Positions 20,130-30,136 of a stretch of DNA of 64,000 bases are shown here, piece by piece. Source of the DNA: Petrolisthes cinctipes. Lineage: Eukaryota; Arthropoda; Malacostraca; Decapoda; Porcellanidae. A model generated the notes under the pieces. The model was not told the DNA's origin. It saw only the letters and a program-made list of their open reading frames with translations, and ran no database searches. The DNA is taken from positions 1 to 64,000 of the forward strand of contig JAWQEG010000075.1 of assembly GCA_033782935.1 (NCBI GenBank), read 5' to 3'. Positions within the stretch are counted from its first letter, which is position 1. Each line of letters begins with the position of its first letter. A program made the position numbers and the translations under genes.

Positions 20130-21320
20130 TTCCACCTCGAGATGAAGATAGGAAGAGCTAGACTTCTACCACTTACGACCTTCTCGCCGCTAACAAGTCC
20201 CCCATCACCACCTAGGGCACAAGGAGTAGGGGTGTGACGCTCCTAAGGCAGGAATACGTCGTATGGCCGTTTGTCGTGGCTGACGTGCAGGCACCAATCC
20301 TGGGTCTGGATTTCCTAACGGCACATGACCTCCTCATCGATGCAAAAAGACAACGACTCATACACCAACCCACGGGAGCTACCATTCCCACCAAACACTG
20401 CTGACACACCACACCCACTATCACACACATCTCGCACTCTAACACCTACCAACACATCCTACAGGAGTTTCCACAACTTCTCTCCACTACCACCTCACAA
20501 CCCACCCATGACCCAGGTTTCTACCACACTATCACCACGACAGGTCCCCCCGTTTTTGCCAAGCCACGGAGGATGCCCCCTGAACGCCTGGAGGCAGCCA
20601 AGAGGGAGTTCCAGGTCATGATCAAGCAGGGCGTGGCCAGACCTTCCTACAGCGCTTGGGCATCTCCACTGCACATGATCCCCTAGCAGCATGAAGGAGA
20701 GTGGAGGGCATGCGGAGACTACAGGGCTCTTAACTCTGCCACCATCCCCGACAAGTACCCTATCCCGCACATCCTGGAATTTTACTCCAAGCTCCAAGGA
20801 TGTGCGGTATTCTTCAAGATAGACCTAGTCCGTGCCTTTCACCAGATTCCTGTTGCAGAGGACGATATAAAGAAGACCGCCATCACTATGTCTTTCGGAT
20901 TATTTGAGTTCCCGTCCATGAACTTCAAACTTCGTAACGCTGCACAGACGTTCCAGAGGGTCATGGGTAAGGTGCTGCGAGGGTTAGAGTACACTGTGGT
21001 GTACATTGACGACATCCTGGTCGCATCACACACCCATGTACAACAGCAGGACCTTGAGGGAACTCTTCTCCCACCTGCAGCAGAATGGACTAAATATTCA
21101 CCCCTCCAAGTGCGTCACCGGGGCTGATCACTTTGACTTCCTCAGTCACCGTGTCACCCCCAATGGCATCACTCTGCTGCCGCAGAAAGTAGAGGCAGTG
21201 AGGGAATTCCCCCTACCAACTACTGCCAGGAAACTCAGGGAATTTCTGGGGGGGGTGAATAATTACCACCGCTTTTTTCCTCACGCCGCCTCAGCTCTCG
21301 CACCTCTCCACAACTTACTC
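20130..21320 (+). pseudogene. Gypsy-2b protease and reverse transcriptase
   Basis: The protease C-terminal half (VVADVQAPILGLDFLTAHDL) lies at 20265-20335. RT follows with FAKPRRMPPERLEAAKREF, GVARPSYSAWASPLHM and CGDYRALNSATIPDKYPIPH, then FFKIDLVRAFHQIPV and the intact catalytic YIDD at 21002-21013. A frameshift after VASHTH moves into FLSHRVTPNGITLLPQKVEA and REFLGGVNNYHRFFPHAASA. There is a stop before QHEGEW. The active site survives, but stops and shifts make it non-functional as a polyprotein. Confidence 0.88.
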
Positions 21321-21332
21321 AAGGGACTAAAG

Positions 21333-21638
21333 AAGGCGGTGGAAGAGTGGATAAAGAGACGGACTGCGAATGTCAAGAACCCGGGTTCGAATCCACGAGA
21401 AAACGTCTGGGATTTTTCAGAGGTGAACTAGGTCCAGCTGTTCATCAATTATCCTGGTTACGCTGACACGTCAAGAAAATACCCCCCTACATAGATGCCC
21501 GACCATATTCCAAGATGCTGTGAGTGACGGTGTAGCTGCTCTCCCCTGATAGTGACACCCAGTAATCTTGGGGCCTCGCAAGAGTCACGGGCTACTGATA
21601 GTCTACAGCCCCAAGGTTGAGGTATAGGAAAAAAAAAT
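21333..21638 (+). mobile_element. tRNA-derived SINE in Gypsy-2b
   Basis: A tRNA-like head carries an A-box-like GAGTGGATAAAGAGACGG at 21345-21362 and a perfect B box GGTTCGAATCC at 21384-21394. An unrelated body follows and a short A run (21629-21637) ends it. It sits where the RT connection and RNase H of Gypsy-2b should be, and those domains are missing, so a deletion came with or after the insertion. It is not a functional tRNA gene: no acceptor stem closes. Confidence 0.8.
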
Positions 21639-21935
21639 AGTAGACACCTTCTCCCGATCACTGCCAGCACAACCATCCACCTCCAGCATCCAACACATTC
21701 CTCCTCTGGACTTTCCTGCACTAGCCACAGCTCAACAGAGTGACATGCACCTACGAGAGTTCGTCACAGGACTATGCCTGGAGTACCTGACAGCTTCTGA
21801 TTCTATCACCAAGCTCTGGTGTGACATCTCCTTTGGCATCCCATGCCCTTACATCCCCACACAATTCAGGGAGACAGTATTCCAGTACTACCACTTGCTC
21901 AACCACCCCGGGGTGGCTGGTACACTCCGCCTTGT
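21639..21935 (+). pseudogene. Gypsy-2b RNase H tail and integrase zinc start
   Basis: Resuming after the SINE, the frame reads VDTFSRSLPAQ, then IQHIPPLDFPALATAQQ and CPYIPTQFRETVFQYYHLLNHPGVAGTL. These match the tether and first zinc histidines of the Gypsy-2c integrase (53550-53840). Homology stops at 21935. Confidence 0.8.
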
Positions 21936-22599
21936 TGTTGTTGTTTTTGATTGCAGGGGAAATTACCTCTGCTTGGGCCTTATGCCTGTGTTGGTGGGCC
22001 CAACTGTCTGGTTTCCACATCAACACCTGACCCTGTTCAGGGTCGGATGCTAGCTTGGTTAACCACATTGTGTTGTTTATAGTCATGCCACTTTAAGACC
22101 TCCAGAAAGAACCGCCGTGAAGGGGAAGCACACTACAACCACCAAACCACCGCCAATCCCCCCTCCAAATCAGTAGTGAAGAATGTTGAATCCTGGTGGA
22201 AATGCAGGATATCAAAAAGTCTTGGAGAGTAGGGGATAGTCTGAGTGGTTTAGTAAAAGTTGGAGTAAGGTCTGGAACGGAGTCTAGTTGAAGAGGTAAG
22301 AGGTTGAACTCTGATGGAAAAGCAGAGTTTCTATAGATTGATATAATGAGTGATTGGGTGAGAGTGTGTAGTAAAGATTTAAGGGAAAGACTTTGAGCTT
22401 TTATGTCAAAGTTGGAACGGAGTGTAGTTGGAGGAAGAGTTATTGGATATTCACTTTGCTGAAATTATCCAGTAATGTGTGTGAGGGCGAGGGTATCGTT
22501 GACGAGTGGGTTTGATAAAGTGCAAGAGAAGAGGGGTGAGGATTTGAAGGAAGTAGGGGGTTACAGGGGTTTCAGCCCTGTTTCCCTAAAGTTAAAGCC
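21936..22599. other. Unassigned sequence between Gypsy-2b and the LINE
   Basis: It begins with a TTGTTGTTGTT stretch and AGGGGAAATTACCTC, and later holds AG-rich sequence. Short open frames are not conserved elsewhere in the window. I see no gene or clear repeat. Confidence 0.4.
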
Positions 22600-22684
22600 C
22601 TGGAAGAATAATGATGATTAGTATAGTGTGCTTCATTGTGTGGATGTTGGCATTCGTTGTAGTATGTGTAAAATGTGTGTGTTG

Positions 22685-23185
22685 CAGTCTAGGTTTGTGG
22701 GGTGGGGTGAGAGCCATCATACGACCCAGACTTGAGGAAAGAAGCACACAAATAGCCCTAGGCTCCACTTGTCCACTGCAGTTCAGTGAACTGTCCCTAG
22801 TCTCTGGTGCCAAGTGGCACTAAACAAAATTAAACAAAATATGCCACATGAATACATCATTCCCGAGCATTACACTTTTGACTGAGACCCTCAGTGACCT
22901 ACACCCGTCACAGGCTGCTAGTAGGAGTTGTACCGTTAACTCAGGGTGCTGCATGTATTTGTATTGTGTATAGTGTTTGCAGTTTAGGTTTGGAGGGTAG
23001 GGCGAGAGCCATCGTAGGACCCAGACTTGAGGAAGGAAGCACACAAATAGCCCTAGGCTCTGCTTGTCCACTGCTTTTTCCATGAGGGAGTGCCTCTCAC
23101 CAGCAAACCATGTGGTTTAACCGAGCAGTGGCATTGCTGAGTGAGACCTTCAGTGACCTACACCCGTCACAGGCTGGTAGTAGGA
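22685..23185 (-). repeat. Tandem duplication (about 294 bp) in LINE-A 3-prime UTR
   Basis: GCAGTYTAGGTTTG starts at 22685 and 22979. The shared blocks GACCCAGACTTGAGGAA, AGCACACAAATAGCCCTAGG and CAGTGACCTACACCCGTCAC follow in the same order in both copies. The two copies differ by scattered changes and one indel-rich stretch. Confidence 0.9.
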
Positions 23186-23221
23186 GAGGTGCCTTGAACT
23201 TTTGGTGCAGCAAGTGTATGT

Positions 23222-26200
23222 TTACCGCGGAGGGGCGCATCCCCTCATGAAGCCAACTCTCCTTACGATGTCATCCATGAGGAGGCGCACTTGAGTTGCT
23301 CCTGTGGTGACTTGGTCTTCGCCGGTCTGCACTCGGGGTCTCCTTCTTAAGCTAGCTGTGTTTGGGCACTCCAGAAGGTAGTGAATGAGTGGCTCTTCAG
23401 TCCTGTTTCCACAGTGCTGACACTCTTCTGACGCTTCTTTTAAAATGCAGTAACGCATCGTTACGTATCCCATCCTGATCCGATGTAAGTTGGTCCAGTC
23501 TCGGTGTGGAACTTTGGTTGTGAGGGGTATCAATCCTGTGGCTAGGATGTACCACCTGGCAGCACGTGAGGTTGCAGAGACGTCTCTAAGTCTGGAAAGT
23601 ATTCTATCCTTGACTGCAGCCCTGGCCATGCTCTTGGTTTTCTTAAGGCTGGGAGGGATTTTGAAGGTCGGAGAAGGTCCTCTGGCTGCCAATTTGGCTC
23701 CTTTGTCAGCCCTCTCATTTCCATCTACTCCAACATGAATTGGGATCCAACAGATTGTGATGTGCCTCCCTTGTCCTTGTACCCTTTGTGACGTGGCAAG
23801 TACATGGGTCGTCAGTTGGACATTGTCTTCCGGGATGTACTTCCTGAGGTTCTGCAGTGCCGTCATTGAATCTGAGTAGATGAGGATGTGCTTCTCTGCC
23901 CTTCTCTCCGCATGCCTCATAGCCTGGGCTATTGCTGCGAGCTCAGTCTGAGTGGAGCTGCAGTGGTCAGAGGTCCTCCAACCTAAGACATTGTTGCCAA
24001 GGACAAAAGCGGCACCCGCCCTGCCACTCTCCGGGTCCACGGAGCCGTCAGTGTAGTAGACGGCTGTGTCTTCGTTAATCCTGCTGCCCATCACTCTGTT
24101 GGCATGCTGGAGGAGTTCATTTTCACTGAGGTCTTTCTTGCCTCTCGGAAGCCGAACTATCTCTGTTTTAATGGCTGGTGTGGTCCACGGTGGTGGCACA
24201 TGGTACTCACCGGCTGGTGAGTCTGTACCCTTCTTCAAGAGAAGTTTGACGTTGAGAAGGCTGTGTACTGTGTCTGCCACACTTCGGATCCAGGTCCCTC
24301 TCTTTGCACTCTGCATGTCCTTTCTCAGTTCTTTGATGACCTCACTTTGGAAAGGATTATCCCTATAGTGATGTATGGTTCAAGCTACCACACATGACAC
24401 TACATAGTCGATTCTGTCTTGGATAAAACTCAGACCAGATTCATGCTGCATTACTTCTGTTTTGGTCCATACTGGGGCACCATATATGGTCCTCAGAGCT
24501 TTGTTCTGGATGCATCCCAGCTTGTGTGCTAAGGTCTTTGGTAAACCTGGAAGCACTATGGCAGCATAATCGATGATCGATCGGATGGCTTGTTTGTAGA
24601 ACATTGTGAGAGTTCTGTTTGATGTGCCGCTGTCATAGGACATTAGGGCCCTCAAGGCTGCAAGACGAGATTTAGTCCTATCCTGCAGGTACTCTATCTC
24701 TCTTTTCCAACTGAAGCTGTGTGTTATCCAGATTCCTAGGTACAGTTAAGTTGACACCCATTCAAGTCGGGTGTCCTGTATGTGCAGATGCTCTTGGGGA
24801 GCTCTCCCCCTGATGAACATTGCCTTTGATTTCTCTCTGGAGATTTTCAAACCCAGGTTTTTGCATTGCCCCTCAATCAGGTCGAGACTTTTCTGAGCTC
24901 TTTCCATATTTCGCCCCCGAATCAGAAGTGCCAGATCGTCAGCATAGCTGATCAGTTTGACACCAGCTGGCAACTGGAGTTGCACTAGCTCTTCCATAAG
25001 AATATTGAAGAGGGTTGGGCTTAAGACCCCTCCCTGCGGAGTTCCGTTTTCTAGGGACTGGTAAGTCGATACTCGACCTTGATACTTGACCCTGGCGGTG
25101 CGGTCCAAGAGGTAGTCCTGTACCCATGCGAGCATTCGGCCTCTAACTCCCCTTTCTGCCAGTGCTTCTAGTATGGCATGAGAGTTGGCTAGTTTGAAGG
25201 CTTTTTCTAGGTCGAGAAACACGACAATGGACTTTCGGTCTTTTACCGTGCTCAGTAGAGATGCAATGGCAGTTGTGGTCTCAGTTCTCTTGAAAAAGCC
25301 AAAGAGATGTGGATGCCATGGACCCAGCTTCCACAAGAGTCGGTTGAGCACCATCCTCTCCATGGTTTTATAGAGACAGCTCATCAGAGCTATTGGTCTG
25401 TACTTGCCCTTCTCTTTGGGCTTTGGAATGGGTAGAATATCTGCCTTTTTCCAAGCCAGGGGCAATCTTCCTACACCACATGACTCATTCATGATGGTTA
25501 TGAGGGCTGCGTGACCCCCAGTACCTAGTCCGGAAATAATTGAGTATGTTATGCCATCATTTCCGGGGGCCATGTTTTTGCTCTTTTTCCTGGCTCTTAA
25601 GAGTTCATCCAGCGTGAACGGTCCATCAGTCTCGTCTCGCTCGAGGACTGCTTCATCTATTTTCTCTTGTCTCGTGTCACGGAGCTGTTGTAGGCAGTCC
25701 TGTATTTCCATCGGGATATTAGTTGTTGCTGCCCTTGCTGCAAAGTTGCTATTAAGCCTTTCAGCATCTTCGAGGGGGTCGAGACATGCAGGCGAACGAG
25801 TTGCCATCCTGCCTGTAGCTATATTGATGTTTCTCCATATCTCTCTCAGTTTGCTGTGTTCGTCAATGGTCGAGCACCACTCATACTATTCCTCTGCTTT
25901 CACTCTTCTCGAGATTTCCTTGGCATGCCGTATCACCTCCCATAATAGAGACAGTGATTCAGCAGTGGGGTTTCTCCTGTGAAGTTTTCTGTGTTTGTTG
26001 ATTCTCCTGTTCTGTTCCCTAATTTCGTCACAGTAGAACCAGTAGTCCCGGTGTCTGGCACCGGTCCTCTTTCTTGGGATGGATTTCTCAGCTGCCTTGT
26101 TAACTGCATTAGTGAATGCTGTGAGATTGGCGTCAAGGTCTCCTCCCATTTTGTTTTCGTTGTGCCAACCTTTTAGGTGGCTCTCGAACTTCCTCCAGTT

Positions 26201-26884
26201 GGCCTTCTTGGTGTTCCATCCTGGGAGTGGTCTGGGAACATAAGATCTGGTTCTTAATTCCAGGCTTATCCTGATGGCATAGTGGTCACTGGTGAGGGTA
26301 GGGTGGATCCACCATTTCGAGCAGTGGTCGAGGTCTCTAGATACAAAGGTCAGGTCAAGCCTGCCTCCTGCTTGGTGTGTGGGGACACCAGAGTTGAGGA
26401 GACAGATGTTGTCTGTTTCCTCCATCACCATGGCCAGGTGTCGCCCCACATCATTGTTATGTTGTGAGCCAAGAAAGCTGTGGTGGGTGTTGAGATCACC
26501 CCCAATCAGCAGGGAGTGTGGTATGCTGAAGAGCTCAGAGAGATTCAGCTCCCACCTTTGGCTTCTGTATATGTTGTATACTTGGAGGTCTGTGGATCCT
26601 GTGTGGATCTTGATGGCCAGGACGTCCACTCCTTCCCTGCAAGGTGTTGGCTGTTCGAGGAGTTCCTGAGGGATGCTTCTCTTAATGTATGTGGTCAGAC
26701 CTCTTTGCTCATCACTATGTGGTAGTGTGTAGTGTTCAAATCCTGGGAGTTTAGGTGTTGTCTCGTCAGTAGTGAGAGTCTCCTGAAGGAGGACTATATC
26801 GATCTCTTCCTTGACAACAGCTTCTTTTAGGGAGTTGATGTTGCCACGGAGTCCACAGATGTTCCACTGTAGGATCCTCAGCAT
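23222..26884 (-). pseudogene. LINE-A ORF2: endonuclease, RT, RNase H
   Basis: One frame of 1221 codons runs the whole length with only three in-frame stops (TAG at 25886, TAA at 24746, TGA at 24380). Residues 1-225 are an APE-type endonuclease: LQWNICGLRGN, VLLQETL, GGDLNTHHS, LDLTFVSRD, TSDHYAI. RT lies at about 430-650: YRPIALMS, VVFLDLEKAF, GTPQGGVLSP and catalytic YADD near codon 645. RNase H is at about 915-1050: YTDGSVD, TELAAIAQA, IYSDSMTAL and DGNERADKGAK. A CxxC-H-C zinc motif (CQHCGNRTEEPLIHYLLEC) follows. All catalytic residues I can check are kept. It would nick DNA and copy its own RNA at the target. Confidence 0.93.
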
Positions 26885-27375
26885 ACTGTGACATCTGACT
26901 CAGAATCTGTTTCCTCATCCACGCCTGGTCTTTGCCTGGGACAAGGTGGGAAGGCCAGTGCCCTTCTAGGTGCCTCCATTTTTTCTGGTTTGACAGGCGT
27001 GCAGTGTTCTTCAGGGGCATGGGCATTTGCCTGTTGGGCATTCCTGTCGGGCTGTTCCTGTTGTGGTACCAGCACGTTCTGGATGGCAGTAGATACCTCT
27101 TCTGCCATTCTCTTGATACCGAGGGAGGCTAGAACCTTCCCAATGACGTCTGCCAGCATGCTCTGCGTCAGCTGGACTACCTCCTCCCCGTTTTGGCTCC
27201 TCTCAATCACCACTTCCTCCTGTGGTGGTGGTGGTGGGAGGGCAGCAGGGTTGTTTGTATTTTTTTTTTTCTTCCTTGGTTTTCTTTTCTTCTTGGGAGA
27301 GGTGGGCAGTTCATCACCTCTTTGTGTCTCCTTTACCTCCGCCTTGTGGCAGCTAGAATCATATATCCGATACAA
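26878..27375 (-). CDS. LINE-A ORF1 (nucleic-acid-binding)
   Basis: The frame has 165 codons from ATG 27375. It has a strongly basic patch (KKKRKPRKKKKN near residues 28-40), a Pro run, an amphipathic segment (LTQSMLADVIGKVLASLGIK) and an acidic end. I see no CCHC knuckle, so only part of a typical I-type ORF1 may be present or the family differs. Its stop overlaps the ORF2 start: ATGCTGA contains both the ORF2 ATG and the ORF1 TGA, in different frames. This is consistent with termination-reinitiation expression. A start further upstream is possible. Confidence 0.7.
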   Translation of the reverse strand: MYRIYDSSCHKAEVKETQRGDELPTSPKKKRKPRKKKKNTNNPAALPPPPPQEEVVIERSQNGEEVVQLTQSMLADVIGKVLASLGIKRMAEEVSTAIQNVLVPQQEQPDRNAQQANAHAPEEHCTPVKPEKMEAPRRALAFPPCPRQRPGVDEETDSESDVTVC

Positions 27376-27391
27376 GCATCAGCCTTCATTG

Positions 27392-27628
27392 CTGATTGGT
27401 CATAATGTGGGACTTGTGAGCCGGCACTACCTTACCATGTGCACAGAATCAGAGACCCATCACACCACGGCTTGCTGCTTCCTGATTGGTCATAATGTCG
27501 GACTCTTGATCATGCACCACCTTACCATGCTACAGAATCAAGAGACCCATCACATGTCTCGCTGCTCTCTGATTGTTTTTTATTGCTTCTCTATGATATT
27601 GTCATACCTATATATGTCCGCATGTCTC
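27392..27628 (-). repeat. 5-prime tandem units of LINE-A with CCAAT motifs
   Basis: CTGATTGGTCATAATGT begins copies at 27392 and 27482, and a diverged third copy starts at 27569. Unit length is 87-90 bp. On the LINE's strand the first two units contain ATGACCAATCAG, including a CCAAT box. Tandem 5-prime monomers with promoter motifs are known from some LINEs, so these may act as an upstream promoter. Confidence 0.75.
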
Positions 27629-27644
27629 GCTGAATAAAAAATGG

Positions 27645-27902
27645 GGGGTGCTGATGGTGTAATGGTTAGCACACTCGCCCAGCACGCAAGAGGTCCCGGG
27701 TTCGATTCCCAGGTCAGTGGGATTGTTGGACAATTTTCCCAGCCCCCTATGTCCCTGTTCACCTAGCAGTAAGTAGGTACCCAGCTGTAAAAATAAGGAT
27801 AACAACCTTGTAGGCTGGGGGAAGATGTGTTGATGTAACAAGACTGACTGCCTTAATGACCAACACCATGAGTCGATAGGCATAAAGCCCTAAATCTTCT
27901 TT
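27645..27902 (+). mobile_element. tRNA-derived SINE with target duplication
   Basis: The head has an A-box-like TGGTGTAATGGTTAGCAC (27655-27672) and a B box GGTTCGATTCC (27699-27709). The body includes ACCTAGCAGTAAGTAGGTAC, and the 3-prime part reads GAGTCGATAGGCATAAAG. TGAATAAAA(AA)TGG occurs on both sides (27631-27644 and 27903-27914), a 12-bp target duplication with a 2-bp A-run difference. It inserted at the upstream edge of LINE-A. Related 3-prime fragments lie at 29293-29340 and 35363-35437. Confidence 0.9.
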
Positions 27903-28023
27903 TGAATAAAATGGTGAGGGGGGAGTCTACATCCAGCCATGGCACTGTCAACACCTACTGGCGACCACACCCCTTCCCCTGCCGACCATCTTGTTGGCAG
28001 AGTGAAGTGGTTTAACCTCTGAC

Positions 28024-28410
28024 TTGCGAGATTATTTCTTCCACAGGAGGGGCATCCTTCTCTCTGCTGCCACCACCTCACCACCATCACTGGGGGACGA
28101 AGAGGAGGTGTCCTTCACTGTGGAGGAAGGGAGGAAGGGCGTGGAGGCTACCAACGTAGCTGGACCTGATAGTGAGCAGGTCCTAGGCTCACTCCATGCC
28201 CGTGGGAGGAGGACGGCTAACGCCCAACCACCACAGCGACGGCAGAAGCAGGCAGACATCGTCACCGTCTGCACCAAAACTGCTGTTGCCTTAGCTGCAG
28301 AAGGGCTAGGTCGTCTTTCCGACCTCCTCCTGGACATCTTCAGTAGAAATGGCTTAACACCAATTGCCATTTCTCCTGATCTTCAACCACCCACCACCAC
28401 CACTAAGAAA
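28024..28410 (+). pseudogene. Unrecognised ORF1-like frame, part 1
   Basis: An open frame of about 129 codons begins near RDYFFHRRGILLSA. It contains a Glu/Val-rich part, an Arg/Gln-rich patch (RGRRTANAQPPQRRQKQADI) and a helix-like segment (AVALAAEGLGRLSDLLLDIF), then a Pro/Thr end. I do not recognise it. A basic patch followed by a helix would suit a LINE ORF1 or a gag-like protein. It stands upstream of the short interspersed repeat at 28948 and may be part of one element. Confidence 0.4.
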
Positions 28411-28489
28411 TGAAGCAGCAAGCTGGCACGATGGAAAAGGTGCAAAGCTGATGCACCAATAACCCCGCCTATGGCCCACCCCCGTCGCT

Positions 28490-28965
28490 GATTGATGTTG
28501 CCTTGTTCACTCAACAGGGGTAATGTTGGGCAGGCACCACCACCATCACCATTGCCACTACCACCACCTGAGCCTGCCCAACAAGACCCTGTGTCGGAGG
28601 AGGACACTGACACCAGTTCCTACTCCACCTCCAACACCACCACCACCACCACCAAAGATGACTCCACCAACGACAACATGGACCTGGAGGATGAATGAGG
28701 ATGGCAGATGGCGGGGAGGAGGAAGAGGAGGAGAAGAACAGACAGTCCACCAACACCACCACCACCTACTGTCACCATAGAGTGGTGGATGACTGCTTCT
28801 CCTCGCCTTGACCTCTTCTCCCAGTACACCTCACGCTACCGGGACCCTGACGTCTTCAAAGTTTGGGAGGTTTGGAGGAACAGAGCAACACCGTCTGCTC
28901 GTCCACTCTCCAAAACATCAACGCAACACTCCGTAAGGAGATATTGCCTTCATTAGTGATGTGGG
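28490..28965 (+). pseudogene. Unrecognised ORF1-like frame, part 2
   Basis: Overlapping frames give a Pro/Ser/Thr-rich acidic stretch ending MDLEDE (28698). Then comes a segment with WWMTASPRLDLFSQYTSRYR, and in a shifted frame QNINATLRKEILPSLVMWAI, ending at a stop near 28977. This last frame runs directly into the short interspersed repeat. I infer a decayed protein-coding element but cannot name it. Confidence 0.35.
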
Positions 28966-29148
28966 CAATACTTTAACGGTTTTGGCACCCCTTCGGCCCC
29001 AGACACTAGCTTTTAGTTCTTCAACTGCCCCCCTTTTCTTTCTATTTCCTTCCTGCTTGCTGTTTCACCTCTCTATCACCGTTTTCTGGTGCTATATGAC
29101 CTCGCTGTTACGGCGCCTAATATCAATCAATCAACACAACAAATCTCC
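28948..29148 (+). mobile_element. Short interspersed repeat (copy 2) with (ATCA)n tail
   Basis: Homologous to 3947-4140 in the opposite orientation over its full length: GATGTGGGCAAT, CGGCCCCAG, CTGCTTGCTG, ATATGACCTCGCTGTT, then ATCAATCAATC. The end resembles the 3-prime tail of the I-type LINE at 38585-38652. Confidence 0.75.
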
Positions 29149-29187
29149 TGCTGATATCCAACACGCAGAGGAGGAGGAGACACTAAC

Positions 29188-29240
29188 ACACACACACACA
29201 CACACACCTTGACACACACACACACACACACACCCTGACA
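29188..29240. repeat. AC microsatellite
   Basis: Two (AC)n runs are separated by a short CTTGAC interruption. Confidence 0.95.
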
Positions 29241-29292
29241 CACCCGTACACTTTTCCACATACATACAAGCAATCACTCTATAAATATATCG

Positions 29293-29340
29293 CCTTAATG
29301 ACCATTAAGAAGTCGATAGGCATAAGGCATAATAATTAAC
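29293..29340 (+). mobile_element. SINE 3-prime fragment
   Basis: CCTTAATGACC, then AGTCGATAGGCATAA, matches the 3-prime end of the SINE at 27645-27902. The tRNA-like head is absent. Confidence 0.65.
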
Positions 29341-29351
29341 AACAACAACAC

Positions 29352-29765
29352 AGTGGGCAGGTGTCCCTCAGTGTACTTTCCTGCCACATACCAGCTTTGT
29401 GTGTGGTAGTCTTGTCTACCGGATACTCCTTATCTGTGTGACTGTTATCTCCGTCATTATCATCACTACACAAATAGCTATTGTTCAGTAACCCTTGCCT
29501 CTCTCCTCTATGTAACCAGTGTAGCCTAGATTAAGTGTTATTGTTAATAGGTTATGTGTTATTTAGGTTAATTTCTATATGTTGTAAGGAATTGGGTTGT
29601 AACATTGTCTTTATGCTTGTAAACTCTATATACATATCAAATCCTTCCTCTCTTTATTCCCTATTATCCTCTGTGAACCACATTGGTTATCCGTTCTAAC
29701 TCTAATTTTATTCTAATGTTGTGCCTAGTCTCGGGCATGAACTGCAAGATTAACTGGGCGTAACA
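29352..29765 (+). repeat. Gypsy-3a 5-prime LTR (truncated)
   Basis: It aligns with 46000-46491 of Gypsy-3b: CTTGCCTCTCTCCTCTATGTA, CCCTATTATCCTCTGTGAACC, TCTCGGGCATGAACTG. The promoter half (CCAAT and TATA boxes in Gypsy-3b) is missing. It is more diverged than the Gypsy-3b LTRs, so older. Confidence 0.8.
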
Positions 29766-29767
29766 TT

Positions 29768-29788
29768 ATTTGGCGACCCTGCCAGGAT
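29768..29788 (+). promoter_or_regulatory. Primer-binding site of Gypsy-3a
   Basis: TTTGGCGACCCTGCCAGGAT follows the LTR end by a few bases. Gypsy-3b has TGGCGACCTCGCCAGGATCC at 46497-46516. It is the expected tRNA primer site; the tRNA was not identified. Leader sequence shared with Gypsy-3b continues to about 30000 and again from 31490 to 31600. Confidence 0.7.
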
Positions 29789-30136
29789 GCTACGGTTTTA
29801 AACTACCTAATAAGTTGTAAGCAAACCTCCCTTCCCCACTCTGTGTTTCAAATGATATAGATGTATGTTGTGCAGTGTACAAACCTGGTAGATGATAAAG
29901 CACACTCAAAGTGTCCTTTACTTGTTTAATTAAGTGTTAAGTGTTACGGCTACACCCAAGGACGCTTTCTTTGAACGACGTGTGATTTGTTTACATGCGT
30001 TCATCCTCTAGAACTGTCATTACTAGTGTTAATATTGGTACGTTTAGTCATTATCTCTCTGAAGGAATGGGTATTCATAGGCGTTGATCATTAACATGTA
30101 GAGTATTACGGTATATTCTCTACCTCATGCACTGTA

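Larger units (their letters stand above)
22600..27630 (-). mobile_element. I-type LINE (LINE-A), nearly full length
   Basis: In minus orientation it has a repeated 5-prime region (27628-27392), ORF1 (27375-26878), ORF2 with endonuclease, RT, RNase H and a zinc motif (26884-23222), and a 3-prime UTR ending near 22600 in a short AATCATCATT-type tail. The RNase H inside ORF2 places it in the I/Nimb-type branch of non-LTR elements. Only three stops disrupt ORF2, so this is one of the younger elements here. The exact ends are estimated. Confidence 0.85.

Noticed and set aside
21345..21400. tRNA gene
   Set aside because: A and B boxes are present but the acceptor and anticodon arms do not pair; the sequence continues into a SINE body with an A tail.
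27650..27715. tRNA gene
   Set aside because: It is the head of a SINE with a 12-bp target duplication around the whole 258-bp unit.
28523..28780. His/Pro-rich frame (HHHHHHCHYHH) as a metal-binding protein
   Set aside because: It comes from a CCACCA-rich stretch read off-frame; other frames are equally biased.
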